Assembly (NCBI GenBank): GCA_937898195.1
Contig: CALEJD010000021.1
Location: 1 to 30,207 of the forward strand
Source of the DNA: an uncultured Clostridia bacterium
GTDB lineage: Bacteria; Bacillota; Clostridia; Oscillospirales; Acutalibacteraceae
Reading direction: 5' to 3'
Length of the DNA stretch: 30,207 bases
The notes beneath the pieces are model-generated. The model did no database searches and had not been told where the DNA came from. It saw only the letters and a program-made list of their open reading frames with translations. The translations under genes and the position numbers were made by a program. Each line of letters starts with the position of its first letter. The stretch's first letter is position 1. This document shows positions 6,723 to 15,981 of this stretch, one piece after another.

Positions 6723-8096
6723 ATGTATATTTGCAATTTGTTTAATAACAAAGAAGAATACATTGGCAAAGTTGTAAAGCTCAACGGTTGGGTTAGAAAC
6801 CACAGAAAGCAAAAGAATGTGGGCTTTATTGACTTTTATGATGGCACAATTTTTAATGTTTTACAGGTTGTTTATGATAGCGCATCACCTGAATTTCAAG
6901 GTCTTGTAAATACAGTTAAAGTTGGTTGCTGCATTGAAGTTGAGGGCAAAGTTGTTGTAAATGATAATAACGGCTCAATTGAAATTTCACCAATCAATGT
7001 TGTAATTAAAGGTGAATGTGATGAAGATTATCCAATTCAACCAAAACGACATACTCTTGAATTCTTGAGAGAAAATGCATATCTTCGTCCAAGAACAAGA
7101 CTTTTCCAAGCAGTGTTCAAGGTTAGAAGTGTGGCTTCAATGGCTATTCACGAATATTTCCAGAATAATGGATATGTTTATGTGCACACACCACTTTTAA
7201 CATCAAATGACGCTGAGGGTGCAGGTAACACATTCACAGTTACAACTTATGACCCACTTGATAATGACAAGAAAGACTATGCTGACGATTTCTTTGGCAA
7301 ACATTCTTCTCTTGCTGTTACAGGTCAGTTAGAGGGCGAAACCTTTGCTCTTGCATTCAGCAAGATTTATACATTCGGACCAACATTCAGAGCAGAAAAT
7401 TCTAACACAAGAACACACGCTGCAGAATTCTGGATGATTGAGCCTGAAATCGCATTTGCAGATTTGTTTGACCTTATGGATGTTGAAGAAGATTTCTTGA
7501 AATCAATTCTCAAAACAATTATGGACCGTTGTCCTGCAGAGCTTGAATTCCTTGAAAAATTCAACGGAATCAACCTTCGTGAGAGAATGACAAAGCTTAT
7601 TGAAAGTGAAATCGTTAGACTTCCATTCAAAGATGCAATTACAATTCTTAAAGAAGCAGATGCAACAGAAAACTTCAAATTCAAGCCTGAATATACGGAA
7701 GACCTTGCTCGTGAGCACGAAAAATATCTTACAGAGAAAAAGTTCAATGCTCCTGTTTTCGTTTATGACTGGCCAAAAGAATTCAAAGCATTCTATATGT
7801 ATCAGAATGACGACGGCAGCACAGTTGCAGCAGTTGACTTGCTTGTTCCGGATGCAGGTGAATTGATGGGTGGTAGCCAGAGAGAAACAAGATATGACCG
7901 TCTTATCGGCCGTATGAACGAGCTCGGTATTGCACCTGAATCACTTGATTGGTATTGCAATCTTCGTAAATATGGTGGATGCACACACTCAGGTTTCGGT
8001 ATGGGATTTGAAAGACTTCTCATTTATGTTACAGGTATGGAAAATATCCGTGACGTTATCCCATATTGCAGAACACCTAAAAACTGTGATTTCTAA
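6723..8096 (+). CDS. asnS: Asparaginyl-tRNA synthetase
   Basis: This 457-residue class IIb enzyme charges tRNA-Asn with asparagine in the cytoplasm. The N-terminal OB-fold anticodon-binding domain covers about residues 1-100 (VVKLNGWVRNHRKQKNVGFI). The catalytic domain has motif 2 as TFRAENSNTRTHAAEFWMIE (221-240) and motif 3 as GFGMGFERLLIYVTG near 424-438. The segment HTPLLTSNDAEGAGNTF matches AsnRS and not the bacterial AspRS, which carries a large insertion. Length is normal. The start has a GAGGAG site at good distance. It stands alone between its own promoter and terminator and converges with asnA, the gene for asparagine synthesis. Its presence means direct Asn-tRNA formation, so the cell need not rely on the GatCAB route for this tRNA. 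Confidence 0.96.
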   Translation: MYICNLFNNKEEYIGKVVKLNGWVRNHRKQKNVGFIDFYDGTIFNVLQVVYDSASPEFQGLVNTVKVGCCIEVEGKVVVNDNNGSIEISPINVVIKGECDEDYPIQPKRHTLEFLRENAYLRPRTRLFQAVFKVRSVASMAIHEYFQNNGYVYVHTPLLTSNDAEGAGNTFTVTTYDPLDNDKKDYADDFFGKHSSLAVTGQLEGETFALAFSKIYTFGPTFRAENSNTRTHAAEFWMIEPEIAFADLFDLMDVEEDFLKSILKTIMDRCPAELEFLEKFNGINLRERMTKLIESEIVRLPFKDAITILKEADATENFKFKPEYTEDLAREHEKYLTEKKFNAPVFVYDWPKEFKAFYMYQNDDGSTVAAVDLLVPDAGELMGGSQRETRYDRLIGRMNELGIAPESLDWYCNLRKYGGCTHSGFGMGFERLLIYVTGMENIRDVIPYCRTPKNCDF

Positions 8097-8105
8097 TTGA
8101 ATATA

Positions 8106-8150
8106 AAAATAAAGCGTAGTAGCCATTTGGTTACTACGCTTTTTATTTTT
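8106..8150. terminator. Bidirectional terminator shared by asnS and asnA
   Basis: AAAGCGTAGTAGCC (8111-8124) pairs with GGTTACTACGCTTT (8129-8142) around the loop ATTT, with one mismatch-type pair. There are A-rich bases before the stem and T-rich bases after it, so the hairpin has a U-tail on both strands and can end both convergent genes. Confidence 0.9.
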
Positions 8151-8151
8151 A

Positions 8152-9159
8152 TTAAAGTAATCTGATATGATTTTCTTTGCAGAGTCTGATAGTTTCTTCA
8201 TCCCAAAGTGAGCATTGAACTTCACCCACATGAGCACAACCCATAAGCAACATACAAAGTCTTGATTGACCAATGCCACCACCGATAGTAAGGGGTAATT
8301 CGTCGTTAAGAAGCATTTTGTGGAATGAAAGCTCTCGTCTGTCATCACAACCTGCAAGGGTTAATTGACGGTCAAGAACTTCGGCATTTACACGAATACC
8401 CATTGAAGAAATCTCTATTGGAGCATTTCTCACATTATCCCAGAAAATGATGTCGCCGTTAAGTGACCAGTCATCATAGTCAGGAGCGCGGTTGCCGTGC
8501 TTGTTGCCAGATTTAAGTTTGCCACCGATTCCCATAATAAAGATTGTTTTGTGTTCTCTTGCAAACTCACATTCACGTTCTTCAGGAGTTAAATCAGGAT
8601 ATAAATCTTCAAGTTCCTGTGAAGTGATAAATTTCACATTTCGCTCTATTTTAGTGTCAAGCTGTGGGAACTTCTCTTGAAGCAACTCATTAACATCACA
8701 AATTGTATCAACAATTTTCTGTACTGTATCATGAAGATACTGGGGGTTGCGGTCACTATCTTCAATAACCTTTTCCCAGTCCCACTGGTCAACATATATT
8801 GAGTGAATGTTATCAAGCTCTTCGTCACGACGGATAGCATTCATATCAGTGAGAAGACCTTCATGCATCCAGAAATCATACCTCTTGAGAGCCAAACGCT
8901 TCCATTTAGCAAGTGAGTGCACGATTTCAGCATCACTCTCTATTGCAGGCACATCAAAGGTTACAGGACGTTCTGTACCATTAAGATTATCATTAAGACC
9001 GGAACTGCAACCAACAAAAAGTGGAGCAGAAACACGCTTTAATGAAAGCGCCTTGCAGAAATTCTGCTGAAAGAGTCGTTTGATAATATCAATGGCTCTT
9101 TGTGTGTCATATCTATTCAGTTTTGGGCTATATCCTTCTGGAATATAGATTTTGTTCAT
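8152..9159 (-). CDS. asnA: Aspartate--ammonia ligase (asparagine synthetase A)
   Basis: AsnA forms asparagine from aspartate, ammonia and ATP in the cytoplasm and is structurally a class II tRNA-synthetase-like enzyme. The 335-residue length matches the family (about 330). Diagnostic segments are LSLKRVSAPLFV (39-49), LNGTERPVTFDV (59-70), HSIYVDQWDWEK (119-130), KFITSQELEDLYPDLT, and GGGIGQSRLCMLLMG near 293-307, the motif-3-like end. The start is supported by AAAGGCGTGA before the ATG. It follows the antiporter operon on the same strand but has its own strong promoter, and it converges with asnS, so two halves of asparagine use lie side by side. No regulatory leader longer than about 25 bases is present. 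Confidence 0.96.
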   Translation of the reverse strand: MNKIYIPEGYSPKLNRYDTQRAIDIIKRLFQQNFCKALSLKRVSAPLFVGCSSGLNDNLNGTERPVTFDVPAIESDAEIVHSLAKWKRLALKRYDFWMHEGLLTDMNAIRRDEELDNIHSIYVDQWDWEKVIEDSDRNPQYLHDTVQKIVDTICDVNELLQEKFPQLDTKIERNVKFITSQELEDLYPDLTPEERECEFAREHKTIFIMGIGGKLKSGNKHGNRAPDYDDWSLNGDIIFWDNVRNAPIEISSMGIRVNAEVLDRQLTLAGCDDRRELSFHKMLLNDELPLTIGGGIGQSRLCMLLMGCAHVGEVQCSLWDEETIRLCKENHIRLL

Positions 9160-9191
9160 CTGAAATCACGCCTTTAAAAATACTAAACTAA

Positions 9192-9220
9192 ATTTTAATG
9201 AAAATATGTTATTTTGTCAA
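9192..9220 (-). promoter_or_regulatory. Promoter of asnA overlapping the end of the antiporter operon
   Basis: On the minus strand a perfect TTGACA (9220-9215) and TAAAAT (9197-9192) are 17 bases apart. The -35 box overlaps the TGA stop (9219-9217) of the last antiporter gene. No hairpin separates the two genes, so asnA could also receive read-through from the antiporter operon. Confidence 0.85.
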
Positions 9221-11184
9221 GACACAAAAGAAATAATAAGGAAAACAAGAATAATGCAAACACCAAAACAGGTCATAAACAAAGCAAAAGAGAAGTTTGA
9301 TGATATTCTCTGTGTTGTTTTTGAAATTGTTTCAGAAACACGTACAAATAAGTTTGCGTTTTTATGTGTCTTATCGTGCTTGAAGTGGTCGACAACATCG
9401 CCCAAGGCATAAGCATATTTTCTCTGATGCTCTGTGTGCTCTTTTGCATCAGTTAACACGCTCTTGCGAGTAAGGAAAATAAGAAAATCAGTTGAGTCTG
9501 CAAAAACTCTGCAAATAACACCGAAAACGGTTGTGAGAATTTTAATCATAGGAATATAAACCTGATTTTCAAGTGAAATCTTGCCGTCCATGGGGTTCAC
9601 ATAAGTCTTATTTTTAACAAGAACTTTTCTTATAAAAAGAAGATAAACAAGAACACCGATTGCAAGTGAAATCAATACACCCTTAAGATTTGTGAATGAG
9701 AAATATTCAATCTCGTGGTGAAAGTGATGACCATTCACAAGTGAGAGCATTGGATAAGTGATTTTCTCAACCAATGGTGTATAAATGCCAATAATTGGAA
9801 TAGCAACTGCTGAAATAATAAGAGCAATGGCAGAAAGTGGTGAGAGTTTTTTGCCCTTCTCGGTTTCTTCTGTTGGCTTTTCAATAAAGATTGCCACAAA
9901 GAGCTTGAGCATATATGCCGCTGTAAGACCACCTGAGAATAAGAATAACCACTCAACAATAGTTATGATTGGCAAATGACTTAAATGCGCATATTCAACG
10001 ATTGCTTCGTGAACAAGAGTCTTTGAAAGGTAGCCAGTAAAACCTGGGATACCCGCAAGTGAACAAGCACCAATTAAGAATGTAATCATAATAACGGGCT
10101 TGTTTCTGCCGTACCCCTTTAACTTGTTAATGTCAAGAGTATGAGCACCAAGATAAATTGCACCAGCACAAAGGAAGAGCACAAGTTTAACTATTGAATG
10201 GTTAATCATATAGAGAAATGTGCCGTTTGCAGCCAATGCGTTTTCTTCACCTAAAAGTGTAATCATTGATACACCAACAAGGATAAATCCGATTTGTGAA
10301 AGTGAAGAACAAGCCAAAGTGCGTTTAAGGTTGTTTGAGAATACGGCAATAACTGCACCCAATACCATTGTTATTGTAGCAAGTGCTAATAATGTGTAGC
10401 CCCAGATTTCGTCATCACGAAGAACCTGACCAGTGACAACAAGAATACCGAATACACCTGTTTTTGTGAGTACACCTGAAAGAAGTGCACTTGCAGGAGC
10501 TGGAGCAACGGGGTGAGCCTTTGGAAGCCATATGTGTAATGGGAACATACCTGCTTTTGCACCAAAGCCGAAGAGCAAGCAGAACGCTGCAACATAGAGT
10601 TCAGTTGATTTGCCGACATACTGGATAGCAGAATAAAGGTCTGCAATCATCAATGTGCCTGTGATGTTATAAAGCACGAAAAGTCCCATTAATGCGACCA
10701 TACCACCGAGCACGGCGATAGCAAGATATGTTTTACCTGCATCCATTGCGTCTTTGGTTTCATCCTGAATAACCCACATGTATGATGTGAATGACATAAT
10801 TTCAAAGAATATGAAAGTAGTCATCAAATCAGCAGAAAGGAAAACGCCCAATGTAGCGCCCATTGTTACAAGAAAGAAGAAATAATATCTTGAAAGCTTG
10901 TGGTTGTGGTCTTTGAAATATTGTGGCGAGAGCAAGGCTGCTGCAAACCACATAAAAGCAGCAATAATTGCATAGGTTGAATTAAATCCACCAATCTGAA
11001 AATTCAAAGATGCAAAGCAAACAATTCTAGCAGAGGATTGTGCAATTAAAACTGAAAGAGCCAAACTGATAAATGTTGCAAGAATTACAACTGCATTACG
11101 AAGTTTTTCATATTTGCCTAAAAGTGCAGAAATAATTGCTGCAACAAAGGGAGTGAAAATACAATACATAGTTAAAGCTGTCAT
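9217..11184 (-). CDS. Antiporter-like large subunit 4 (NuoL/MrpA-N type, extended C-terminus)
   Basis: This 655-residue polytopic protein belongs to the Proton_antipo_M family shared by Mrp antiporters, Mbh hydrogenases and complex I. The ion-path residues are present: Glu128 in TTFIFFEIMSF, Lys210 in LLFGFGAKAGMFPLH and Lys241 in SGVLTKTGVF. The WLPKAHPVAPAPASALLSG segment is typical. After the core of about 500 residues there is a polar stretch (about 545-625, with KEHTEHQRKYAYALGDVVD) and a final membrane helix, recalling the long C-terminal helix of NuoL-type subunits. It lacks the MrpA C-terminal domains, which are encoded here as separate upstream genes. The ATG overlaps the preceding gene by four bases. 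It is the last of ten genes in the operon. Confidence 0.88.
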   Translation of the reverse strand: MTALTMYCIFTPFVAAIISALLGKYEKLRNAVVILATFISLALSVLIAQSSARIVCFASLNFQIGGFNSTYAIIAAFMWFAAALLSPQYFKDHNHKLSRYYFFFLVTMGATLGVFLSADLMTTFIFFEIMSFTSYMWVIQDETKDAMDAGKTYLAIAVLGGMVALMGLFVLYNITGTLMIADLYSAIQYVGKSTELYVAAFCLLFGFGAKAGMFPLHIWLPKAHPVAPAPASALLSGVLTKTGVFGILVVTGQVLRDDEIWGYTLLALATITMVLGAVIAVFSNNLKRTLACSSLSQIGFILVGVSMITLLGEENALAANGTFLYMINHSIVKLVLFLCAGAIYLGAHTLDINKLKGYGRNKPVIMITFLIGACSLAGIPGFTGYLSKTLVHEAIVEYAHLSHLPIITIVEWLFLFSGGLTAAYMLKLFVAIFIEKPTEETEKGKKLSPLSAIALIISAVAIPIIGIYTPLVEKITYPMLSLVNGHHFHHEIEYFSFTNLKGVLISLAIGVLVYLLFIRKVLVKNKTYVNPMDGKISLENQVYIPMIKILTTVFGVICRVFADSTDFLIFLTRKSVLTDAKEHTEHQRKYAYALGDVVDHFKHDKTHKNANLFVRVSETISKTTQRISSNFSFALFMTCFGVCIILVFLIISFVS

Positions 11185-12635
11185 ATTGCCAATACCCCCT
11201 TGATAAGTTCAATAACATTTGATGCCATAAGACCTGTTACAATGCAAAGTACAGCGCAGATACCCATAGGCACTTGCATAAGCGCATTTGCTTCTTTAAC
11301 ATCTGTTACATCATTTGCATTGTCACGACGCTTGAAGAATGCTTTAATTGCAGGTGAGAGCATATACATTGCAGTTAAGAATGCAGAGATAAGCAATATA
11401 ACTACGCCCACAATAGCAAATGGATTCTGTGCCTCAATTGAAGCAGTTGCGATGTACCATTTACTGATAAATCCACAGAAAGGTGGAATACCTGTAAGTG
11501 ACAATGCTGAGATAGTAAAGAATATAAATGTAAGAGGCATTTTTCTGCCGATGCCTTCAAGCTCTGGCACATATTCACGCTCTGTCTTGTGAAGTACAGC
11601 ACCCGCTGAGAAGAATGCGCCTATTTTAATAATAGAGTGGAAGAGAAGGTGACAGAATGCTGCTAAAAGTCCTGCTTCTGTCATAAGAGTTGCTGCAAAA
11701 ACAATATATGAAAGGTTTGATATTGTTGAATATGCAAGTCTTCTCTTGAAATGCTTTTGTCTTAAAGCGGTCATTGAGCCATAGAAAATTGTAAACATTG
11801 CAAGAGCCATTACAAGATTCTGTGCCCAAGTTCCTTTTATAAATTCTGTGCCGTATGAATAATAGATAAGGCGGATAATCGCAAAAGCACCCGCTTTAAC
11901 AACGGCAACTGCGTGAAGCAATGCAGTAACAGGTGTTGGTGCAACCGACGCTGTTGGCAACCAACTGTGAAGTGGAAAAACAGCAGCTTTAACACCAAAG
12001 CCTAAAAATGCAAATACAAAGAGAATAAGTGCGATTGTTGGGTCTTCAGGGCTTGTGATATGTCCACCGAAAACGAAGTCGTTAGCGTCATTTACAATGA
12101 GAAACGCAACACCAGCAAAAGCGAAAGCAGCACCACCGATTGAATAGTTCATATATTTTCTTGCTGCATAGTTGTGCTTCTTTGTGAATCCGTGCATAAC
12201 AAGTGGAATTGTGAAAAGTGTGAGCAATTCATAGAAAAGATACATTGTGAGAATGTTGCTCGCCATTGCGATGCCCATTGTTGCGCCAAATGCCATTGTA
12301 AAGAAAGCATAGAACATAGGCAAGTTCTTTTCGTGGCTCATATATTCAAATGCATAAAGTGCCGTTAATGGCCAGAGTGTAGCCGAAAGACAAGAGAAAA
12401 TCTTGCCTGCACCATCAAGCTTTAACACAAAACTTAAATTTTCAGTAAAATTTAAAAGTGTAAGTGACTCCTGTGGAGTGTTAAGTGCTAATGCCCAAAC
12501 AGAAATCGATGAACAGAGAATTGTGAACATAACAAATGTATTTCTCTGTTTTTTCTTTTCAGCGGGAATTAAAAATGATAAAGCGCCCAAGATTATAGGA
12601 AGAAAAATTGGGACGATTAAAAATAAACTGTTCAT
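11181..12635 (-). CDS. Antiporter-like large subunit 3 (MrpD/NuoN-like)
   Basis: This is a 484-residue membrane protein with about 14 hydrophobic segments. Glu136 lies in TMYLFYELLTLF, Lys216 in LGFGVKAAVFPLHSW, and Lys247 in HAVAVVKAGAFAI. Together these are the conserved Glu/Lys pair and the central lysine of proton-translocating antiporter-like subunits. The motif WLPTASVAPTPVTALLHA differs from the APAPASALLSG seen in its two closest neighbours, so it is the more divergent paralogue. The gene starts 15 bases after subunit 2 and overlaps subunit 4 by four bases, so assembly in one complex is likely. The exact ion specificity cannot be read from the sequence. Confidence 0.88.
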   Translation of the reverse strand: MNSLFLIVPIFLPIILGALSFLIPAEKKKQRNTFVMFTILCSSISVWALALNTPQESLTLLNFTENLSFVLKLDGAGKIFSCLSATLWPLTALYAFEYMSHEKNLPMFYAFFTMAFGATMGIAMASNILTMYLFYELLTLFTIPLVMHGFTKKHNYAARKYMNYSIGGAAFAFAGVAFLIVNDANDFVFGGHITSPEDPTIALILFVFAFLGFGVKAAVFPLHSWLPTASVAPTPVTALLHAVAVVKAGAFAIIRLIYYSYGTEFIKGTWAQNLVMALAMFTIFYGSMTALRQKHFKRRLAYSTISNLSYIVFAATLMTEAGLLAAFCHLLFHSIIKIGAFFSAGAVLHKTEREYVPELEGIGRKMPLTFIFFTISALSLTGIPPFCGFISKWYIATASIEAQNPFAIVGVVILLISAFLTAMYMLSPAIKAFFKRRDNANDVTDVKEANALMQVPMGICAVLCIVTGLMASNVIELIKGVLAI

Positions 12636-12650
12636 CTCAATAACCTCCCA

Positions 12651-14081
12651 TTATAAAATTGATGCAAGAATATCGCTTGTTGTAAGTGAAAAAACTCCAC
12701 CTGCAACAGCAATAACTGTGAGAATAATAATTGGAATAACCATAAACAATGGCTCACGCACTTTTTCTATCTCTGTTTCTTCTTTACCGAAGAAAGCATC
12801 GATTGAAATTGAAAGAAGATATGCTGCTGTGAGAATTGCAGAAACCAAAAGAATGATTGGTGCAATATAAGAAAGCGCACCTAAGTCTGCATCGAGTGCT
12901 GAAGTTGCGATATACCATTTGCTGTAAAAACCACCTGTTGGTGGAATACCGATAAGTGAAAGTGAAAGCACAGTAAAGCAAGTGAATGTAATTGGCATTT
13001 TCTTACCAAGACCTTTAAGGTCTTTGACTTCTGTTTTACCATACATAAAGATTACTGCACCAGCACAAAGGAAGAGGCCAACTTTTACAACTGCGTGGAA
13101 AACAATTTGCCAGAGCGCACCCTGAAAACCGTCACCAGTGAAAAGGAAAAGTCCTGTAAGCACATAAGAAATCTGGCTGACAGTTGAAAAAGCAAGGCGC
13201 TTTTTAAATCCTTTTTCAAGATAAGCCATCATTGAGCCCATAAGTACAGTTAAGAGTGCAAAAGACAAAGCAACTGTCTGCACCCAAGTGCCCGTGAGAG
13301 TATCTGTGCCGACAATATAGAATATTGTTCTTATAATTGCGAGAACACCGGCTTTTGCAATAAGACCTGAAAGCAATGCACTTGCAGGTGCAGGGGCAAC
13401 AGGGTGAGCCGTTGGCAACCAACCGTGCATTGGGAAAAGACCTGCTTTTGCACCAAAGCCTAAAAGCATTGTAAATACACCGGCAAGAACAAGCGGTGAA
13501 GCAGTAACATCTACGCCACCTGCAACAAAAGACAATGTGCTACTGTTTGCTGCAAGAACAAAGATTCCAAAGAGCGCTAAAAATGCGCCTGCAACAGAAT
13601 AATAGAGATATTTTTTCGCAGCCGCAACTGATTCTTTTGAAAGAGAATGAAGAACCAATGGCATTGAGAAAAGAGTAACCATTTCATAGAAAACATACAT
13701 TGAAACGAGATTCTGTGAAAGAGCAGCGCCGAGCATTGCACCTTCTGAAAGGAACATAAACAAGAAAAATCTCATTTCGTTTTCTTCGTGTTTCATATAA
13801 ACACAAGCATAGAGAGTTACCAAAGTCCAACCCACAATAACCAATGCAACAAAGAATTTTGCAAGGGTATCAGCGGTAAATCCAACAGAAATCTGGTCAA
13901 CAAGTGTAAATGTACCCGTTGAAATTTTGTCACCGAGAATTACCATAAAACCAAGAATGGTTTCAACTGCTTGAATAAGTACAACTGCACCTAAACGAGT
14001 GTTTCGGTTCTGGATTTTATTGAGCATTGGTAAAATCAAACCACCGATTACGGGGAATAAAGTTAAAATTATCAAAAGCAT
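12651..14081 (-). CDS. Antiporter-like large subunit 2 (MrpD-like)
   Basis: This 476-residue polytopic protein is of the Proton_antipo_M family. Key positions are Glu133 in SMYVFYEMVTLF, Lys212 in LLGFGAKAGLFPMHGW and Lys243 in SGLIAKAGVLAI, with the family segment WLPTAHPVAPAPASALLSG between them. Its length and motif set fit MrpD. The ATG is 14 bases after the stop of subunit 1, with a GGGGGA-type ribosome site in the gap. Neighbours on both sides are paralogues, so the region is a tandem family expansion. Whether all four subunits are in one complex or are alternative subunits is not visible from the sequence. Confidence 0.88.
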   Translation of the reverse strand: MLLIILTLFPVIGGLILPMLNKIQNRNTRLGAVVLIQAVETILGFMVILGDKISTGTFTLVDQISVGFTADTLAKFFVALVIVGWTLVTLYACVYMKHEENEMRFFLFMFLSEGAMLGAALSQNLVSMYVFYEMVTLFSMPLVLHSLSKESVAAAKKYLYYSVAGAFLALFGIFVLAANSSTLSFVAGGVDVTASPLVLAGVFTMLLGFGAKAGLFPMHGWLPTAHPVAPAPASALLSGLIAKAGVLAIIRTIFYIVGTDTLTGTWVQTVALSFALLTVLMGSMMAYLEKGFKKRLAFSTVSQISYVLTGLFLFTGDGFQGALWQIVFHAVVKVGLFLCAGAVIFMYGKTEVKDLKGLGKKMPITFTCFTVLSLSLIGIPPTGGFYSKWYIATSALDADLGALSYIAPIILLVSAILTAAYLLSISIDAFFGKEETEIEKVREPLFMVIPIIILTVIAVAGGVFSLTTSDILASIL

Positions 14082-14095
14082 ATTTTAAATCCCCC

Positions 14096-15604
14096 TTATC
14101 GAATGTTTATGAACAACTCAAGCCCTTTTTCAAAGAGTGAAATAATGGGCTGAGAATGAAGACCAACTGCGATATTAACTGCTGACATTACAAGCACAAT
14201 GATTGAAAATGCAGGTGCAGTTTTAAATGTGATTGTTTTACGAGTGAGTTCAACCTTTGCAGGGCTATAAATATTAACGAGAGTTCTAAGGAAATAAAGA
14301 ACATTAAGAATTGTACTGATTGCAAGTGCAATGAGCATTAAATATGTTCGTATTCCGTGACCAAAAGCAGATGTTGAGAAGAGAAGTTTTGGAATAAACC
14401 CTGCGAAAATCGGAATACCGACCATTGAAAGTGCCCCTGCTGAATAAGAGATTGCGGCAATCTTGTTATTGTGAGCAGATGAGCGCAAAGATGCGAAATC
14501 CTGTCGTCTGTCAACAGTGTCAGAAAGTCCTGATGCTGAAAGGAAGAGCATTGGCTTTGTAAGAGAGTGCGCAACAATCTGGAAAAGTGCTGCAATAATT
14601 GCACCTTTTGTGCCAAGACCTAAGCCCATATAGATATAGCCAATTTGAGCAGCGGATGAATAAGCAATCATAAAGTTTATATTGTTTGTCTTGATTGCTG
14701 AAACCGAGCCCACAATCATACCACAGATACCGAATATGAAGAGCACATATTGAATGTTTGACTGGAGAAAAACTTCATAACCGATAACTCTGAAAATAAT
14801 TTTAAGCAATAAGAAGATATATCCCTTTGAGATAACACCTGACAAAATGCCTGATGCCGATGGTGTAGCCGTACCGTATGTGTCGGGCATCCAAAAATGG
14901 AATGGGAACATACCGCTTTTGATTGCAAGACCTGAAACGATAAGACCTAACGCAATAGTGAGTGGGAATGTGTACTCTCCCGTTGCCCAAATCTCTTGAA
15001 TTGTTGAATAAAGTTGTGGGAAAAGAAGATGACCTGTAATTGCATAGAGCAAGATAATGCCCACAAGCACCAAACTTGAACCGATAAGGCTAAAAATCAT
15101 ATAACGGGTTGCAGCAACCAATGCTCTTGTTTTCTTTGTGAGCATTAATAGTGAGCAAGATGCTATTGTGCAGATTTCGATGAATACATATCCCGTGAAA
15201 ATGTCGTTTGTATAGCAAAGTGCTGCCAAAGCCGCGTGAGTTAAATTTACCATAATGCAGAAATATTTCTGCTTTGATTCACTGACATCTCGCATAATGC
15301 GATGTGAGCCACCTGATAAAGAAAGAAGCATAACTACTTCAAAAAGGAGCAAGAAAGAAGGCTCTAAAAGACCTGCTGAAATTTCGTTGCCGATTGGTGC
15401 ATCATAATGTCCCATTCGATAAACGAAATATCCTGTTTCAGATGAAAGGTTATAGAAAATAACCGACACAGACATAATTCCTGATGCAATCAAAAGAAAA
15501 TAAGAAACAAAACGAGCCTTGTTATCTTTGAATGCGAAGCAGATAACTGCGCTGAAAAGTGAAAATACAATAGTGGCAAAAGGAAGATTCATAATGAAGT
15601 CCAT
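14096..15604 (-). CDS. Antiporter-like large subunit 1 (MrpD/NuoN-like)
   Basis: This 502-residue membrane protein of the Proton_antipo_M family directly follows the MrpC-like gene, the place where MrpD stands in Mrp operons. Glu143 lies in GYVFIEICTIAS, Lys229 in GLAIKSGMFPFHFWMPD and Lys260 in SGVISKGYIFLL. The FHFWMPDTYGTATPSAS segment is closer to the NuoN/MbhH style than to the PAPASALLSG style of its paralogues. The ATG overlaps the MrpC-like stop by one base, so translation is coupled. The conserved Glu and Lys support real ion translocation, not a decayed copy. Confidence 0.88.
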   Translation of the reverse strand: MDFIMNLPFATIVFSLFSAVICFAFKDNKARFVSYFLLIASGIMSVSVIFYNLSSETGYFVYRMGHYDAPIGNEISAGLLEPSFLLLFEVVMLLSLSGGSHRIMRDVSESKQKYFCIMVNLTHAALAALCYTNDIFTGYVFIEICTIASCSLLMLTKKTRALVAATRYMIFSLIGSSLVLVGIILLYAITGHLLFPQLYSTIQEIWATGEYTFPLTIALGLIVSGLAIKSGMFPFHFWMPDTYGTATPSASGILSGVISKGYIFLLLKIIFRVIGYEVFLQSNIQYVLFIFGICGMIVGSVSAIKTNNINFMIAYSSAAQIGYIYMGLGLGTKGAIIAALFQIVAHSLTKPMLFLSASGLSDTVDRRQDFASLRSSAHNNKIAAISYSAGALSMVGIPIFAGFIPKLLFSTSAFGHGIRTYLMLIALAISTILNVLYFLRTLVNIYSPAKVELTRKTITFKTAPAFSIIVLVMSAVNIAVGLHSQPIISLFEKGLELFINIR

Positions 15605-15981
15605 TATTCCTGTTCATCCTCCTTGCGACACATTTCATAAATCTTATCAAGATTTAATGTGCGATATTTTCTGTAAAGTCGAACTGTCAATGCAAGCATT
15701 AAAGCTGAAAAGCTGACAGAAACAACAATACCTGTGAGAACAAGTCCCTGAGGGATAGGGTTGATATAGTCAAGGGCATCAACTACACCTGTTGCTGGGA
15801 CGATAGGTGTCAATTTGCCTTCGATATAACCCATTGATGCGAGAAAAAGATAGACGCCTGTGTCAACAATATTAAGACCGAGAATCTTTTTCATAATATT
15901 GCGAGAGAAAACAAGCATTGTAAAACCAATAGCAAACAAAACCATTGAAGTTACTGCTTCATAGTTTATGAGTAGATTCAA
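15604..15981 (-). CDS. mrpC: MrpC/MnhC-like subunit (NuoK family)
   Basis: This 125-residue protein has three hydrophobic helices and the family core NIMKKILGLNIVDTGVYLF (about 28-46), PIPQGLVLTGIVVSVSFSAL (about 75-94) and a basic end. This matches MnhC/MrpC and MbhG, homologues of NuoK, which sit between the MrpB-type and MrpD-type subunits in the membrane arm. It overlaps the upstream gene by four bases and the downstream antiporter subunit by one. In Mrp operons C stands directly before D, as here. Confidence 0.9.
   Translation of the reverse strand: MNLLINYEAVTSMVLFAIGFTMLVFSRNIMKKILGLNIVDTGVYLFLASMGYIEGKLTPIVPATGVVDALDYINPIPQGLVLTGIVVSVSFSALMLALTVRLYRKYRTLNLDKIYEMCRKEDEQE

Noticed and set aside
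12403..12870. Plus-strand open frame of 155 residues
   Set aside because: It is antisense to two antiporter subunit genes with clear motifs, spans their junction, and has no family resemblance.
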